64,000 bases of DNA from Lucifuga dentata (taxonomy: Eukaryota; Chordata; Actinopteri; Ophidiiformes; Bythitidae): NCBI GenBank assembly GCA_014773175.1, contig VXCM01000789.1:1-64000 (forward strand), given 5' to 3'. Under the pieces are notes generated by a model, which saw only the letters and a list, made by a program, of their open reading frames with translations, searched no databases and was not told where the DNA came from. A program made the position numbers and the translations under genes. Within the stretch, counting starts at the first letter, position 1. Each line of letters starts with the position of its first letter. Shown piece by piece: positions 63,662-64,000 of the stretch.

Positions 63662-64000
63662 TAAGTTAATAGCCAACAGTTAGATCTCAGATGATATTGT
63701 GACGAAACCAGGCATGGGGAGCGTTTGGAGACCACCCACTCGCTGGATCACGCCACTGCATTGTAAACAGCTCCATCCCACAGCTGAAACGAATAAATAT
63801 CAGATCCGTCACTCCATCGGAACATATCTGGCTCAGGCATTATTTCACAGGCTTACTTTGTTACGTGTTATGTCTTTCAGTTTTCCACATGTGCATGTCA
63901 TTTATCTTCTGACAACTGGTCATTATGCTGACACAACAGGCCACCCTTTACTCTTGTGGTTCATGCTGCTGTCAAGGATTTCTGGAAAATGCTTTTTATA

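Overview
This window reads as nuclear genomic DNA of a teleost (probably spiny-rayed) fish. The genes are split by GT-AG introns, their proteins match vertebrate families, and the spacers are AT-rich, full of CA/TG and GA microsatellites, and carry fish-type transposon relics (a Tc1-like element, L2-type LINE tails, miniature inverted-repeat elements). There is no operon, CRISPR array, rRNA gene or convincing tRNA gene.

Three protein-coding genes can be rebuilt exon by exon with consistent splice phases. (1) ATP5F1D, the delta subunit of mitochondrial ATP synthase, lies on the minus strand (13764 down to 9839; 4 coding exons, 160 aa). (2) CBARP, the voltage-gated calcium channel beta-subunit-associated regulatory protein, lies on the plus strand (coding 18427-28686; 9 coding exons, 911 aa, with probable upstream non-coding exons near 16.1 and 17.4 kb). 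(3) FSTL3, a secreted activin/myostatin/GDF11-binding follistatin-like protein, lies on the plus strand (56275-59465; 5 exons, 250 aa). The human counterparts all map to 19p13.3, where ATP5F1D and CBARP are also adjacent and head to head. The window is therefore a piece of that conserved block, with FSTL3 much closer to CBARP than in human. The three genes do not form a pathway; they are linked by synteny only.

Layout: 1-9.6 kb is gene-free spacer with two copies of a TTAA-flanked inverted-repeat element; 9.6-13.8 kb is ATP5F1D; 13.8-16.1 kb is the divergent intergenic region, with a CTCF-consensus motif and an E-box/GC-box promoter candidate; 16.1-31.5 kb is CBARP and its 3' region; 31.5-56.1 kb is a gene-poor stretch with a Tc1 relic, a 33-bp-stem hairpin, one convincing but orphan exon at 38.2 kb beside an RFX X-box, several miniature elements and a second CTCF-consensus motif; 56.1-59.5 kb is FSTL3; 59.5-64 kb is spacer with microsatellites and one weak exon candidate at the end.

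Most notable beyond the genes are a family of TTAA-flanked miniature elements (five full copies plus two solo ends), a hairpin that is fully paired only as plus-strand RNA, the orphan exon with its X-box, and single-N positions bordered by duplicated sequence that look like unmerged contig overlaps. I see no sign of a wholly new molecular system.
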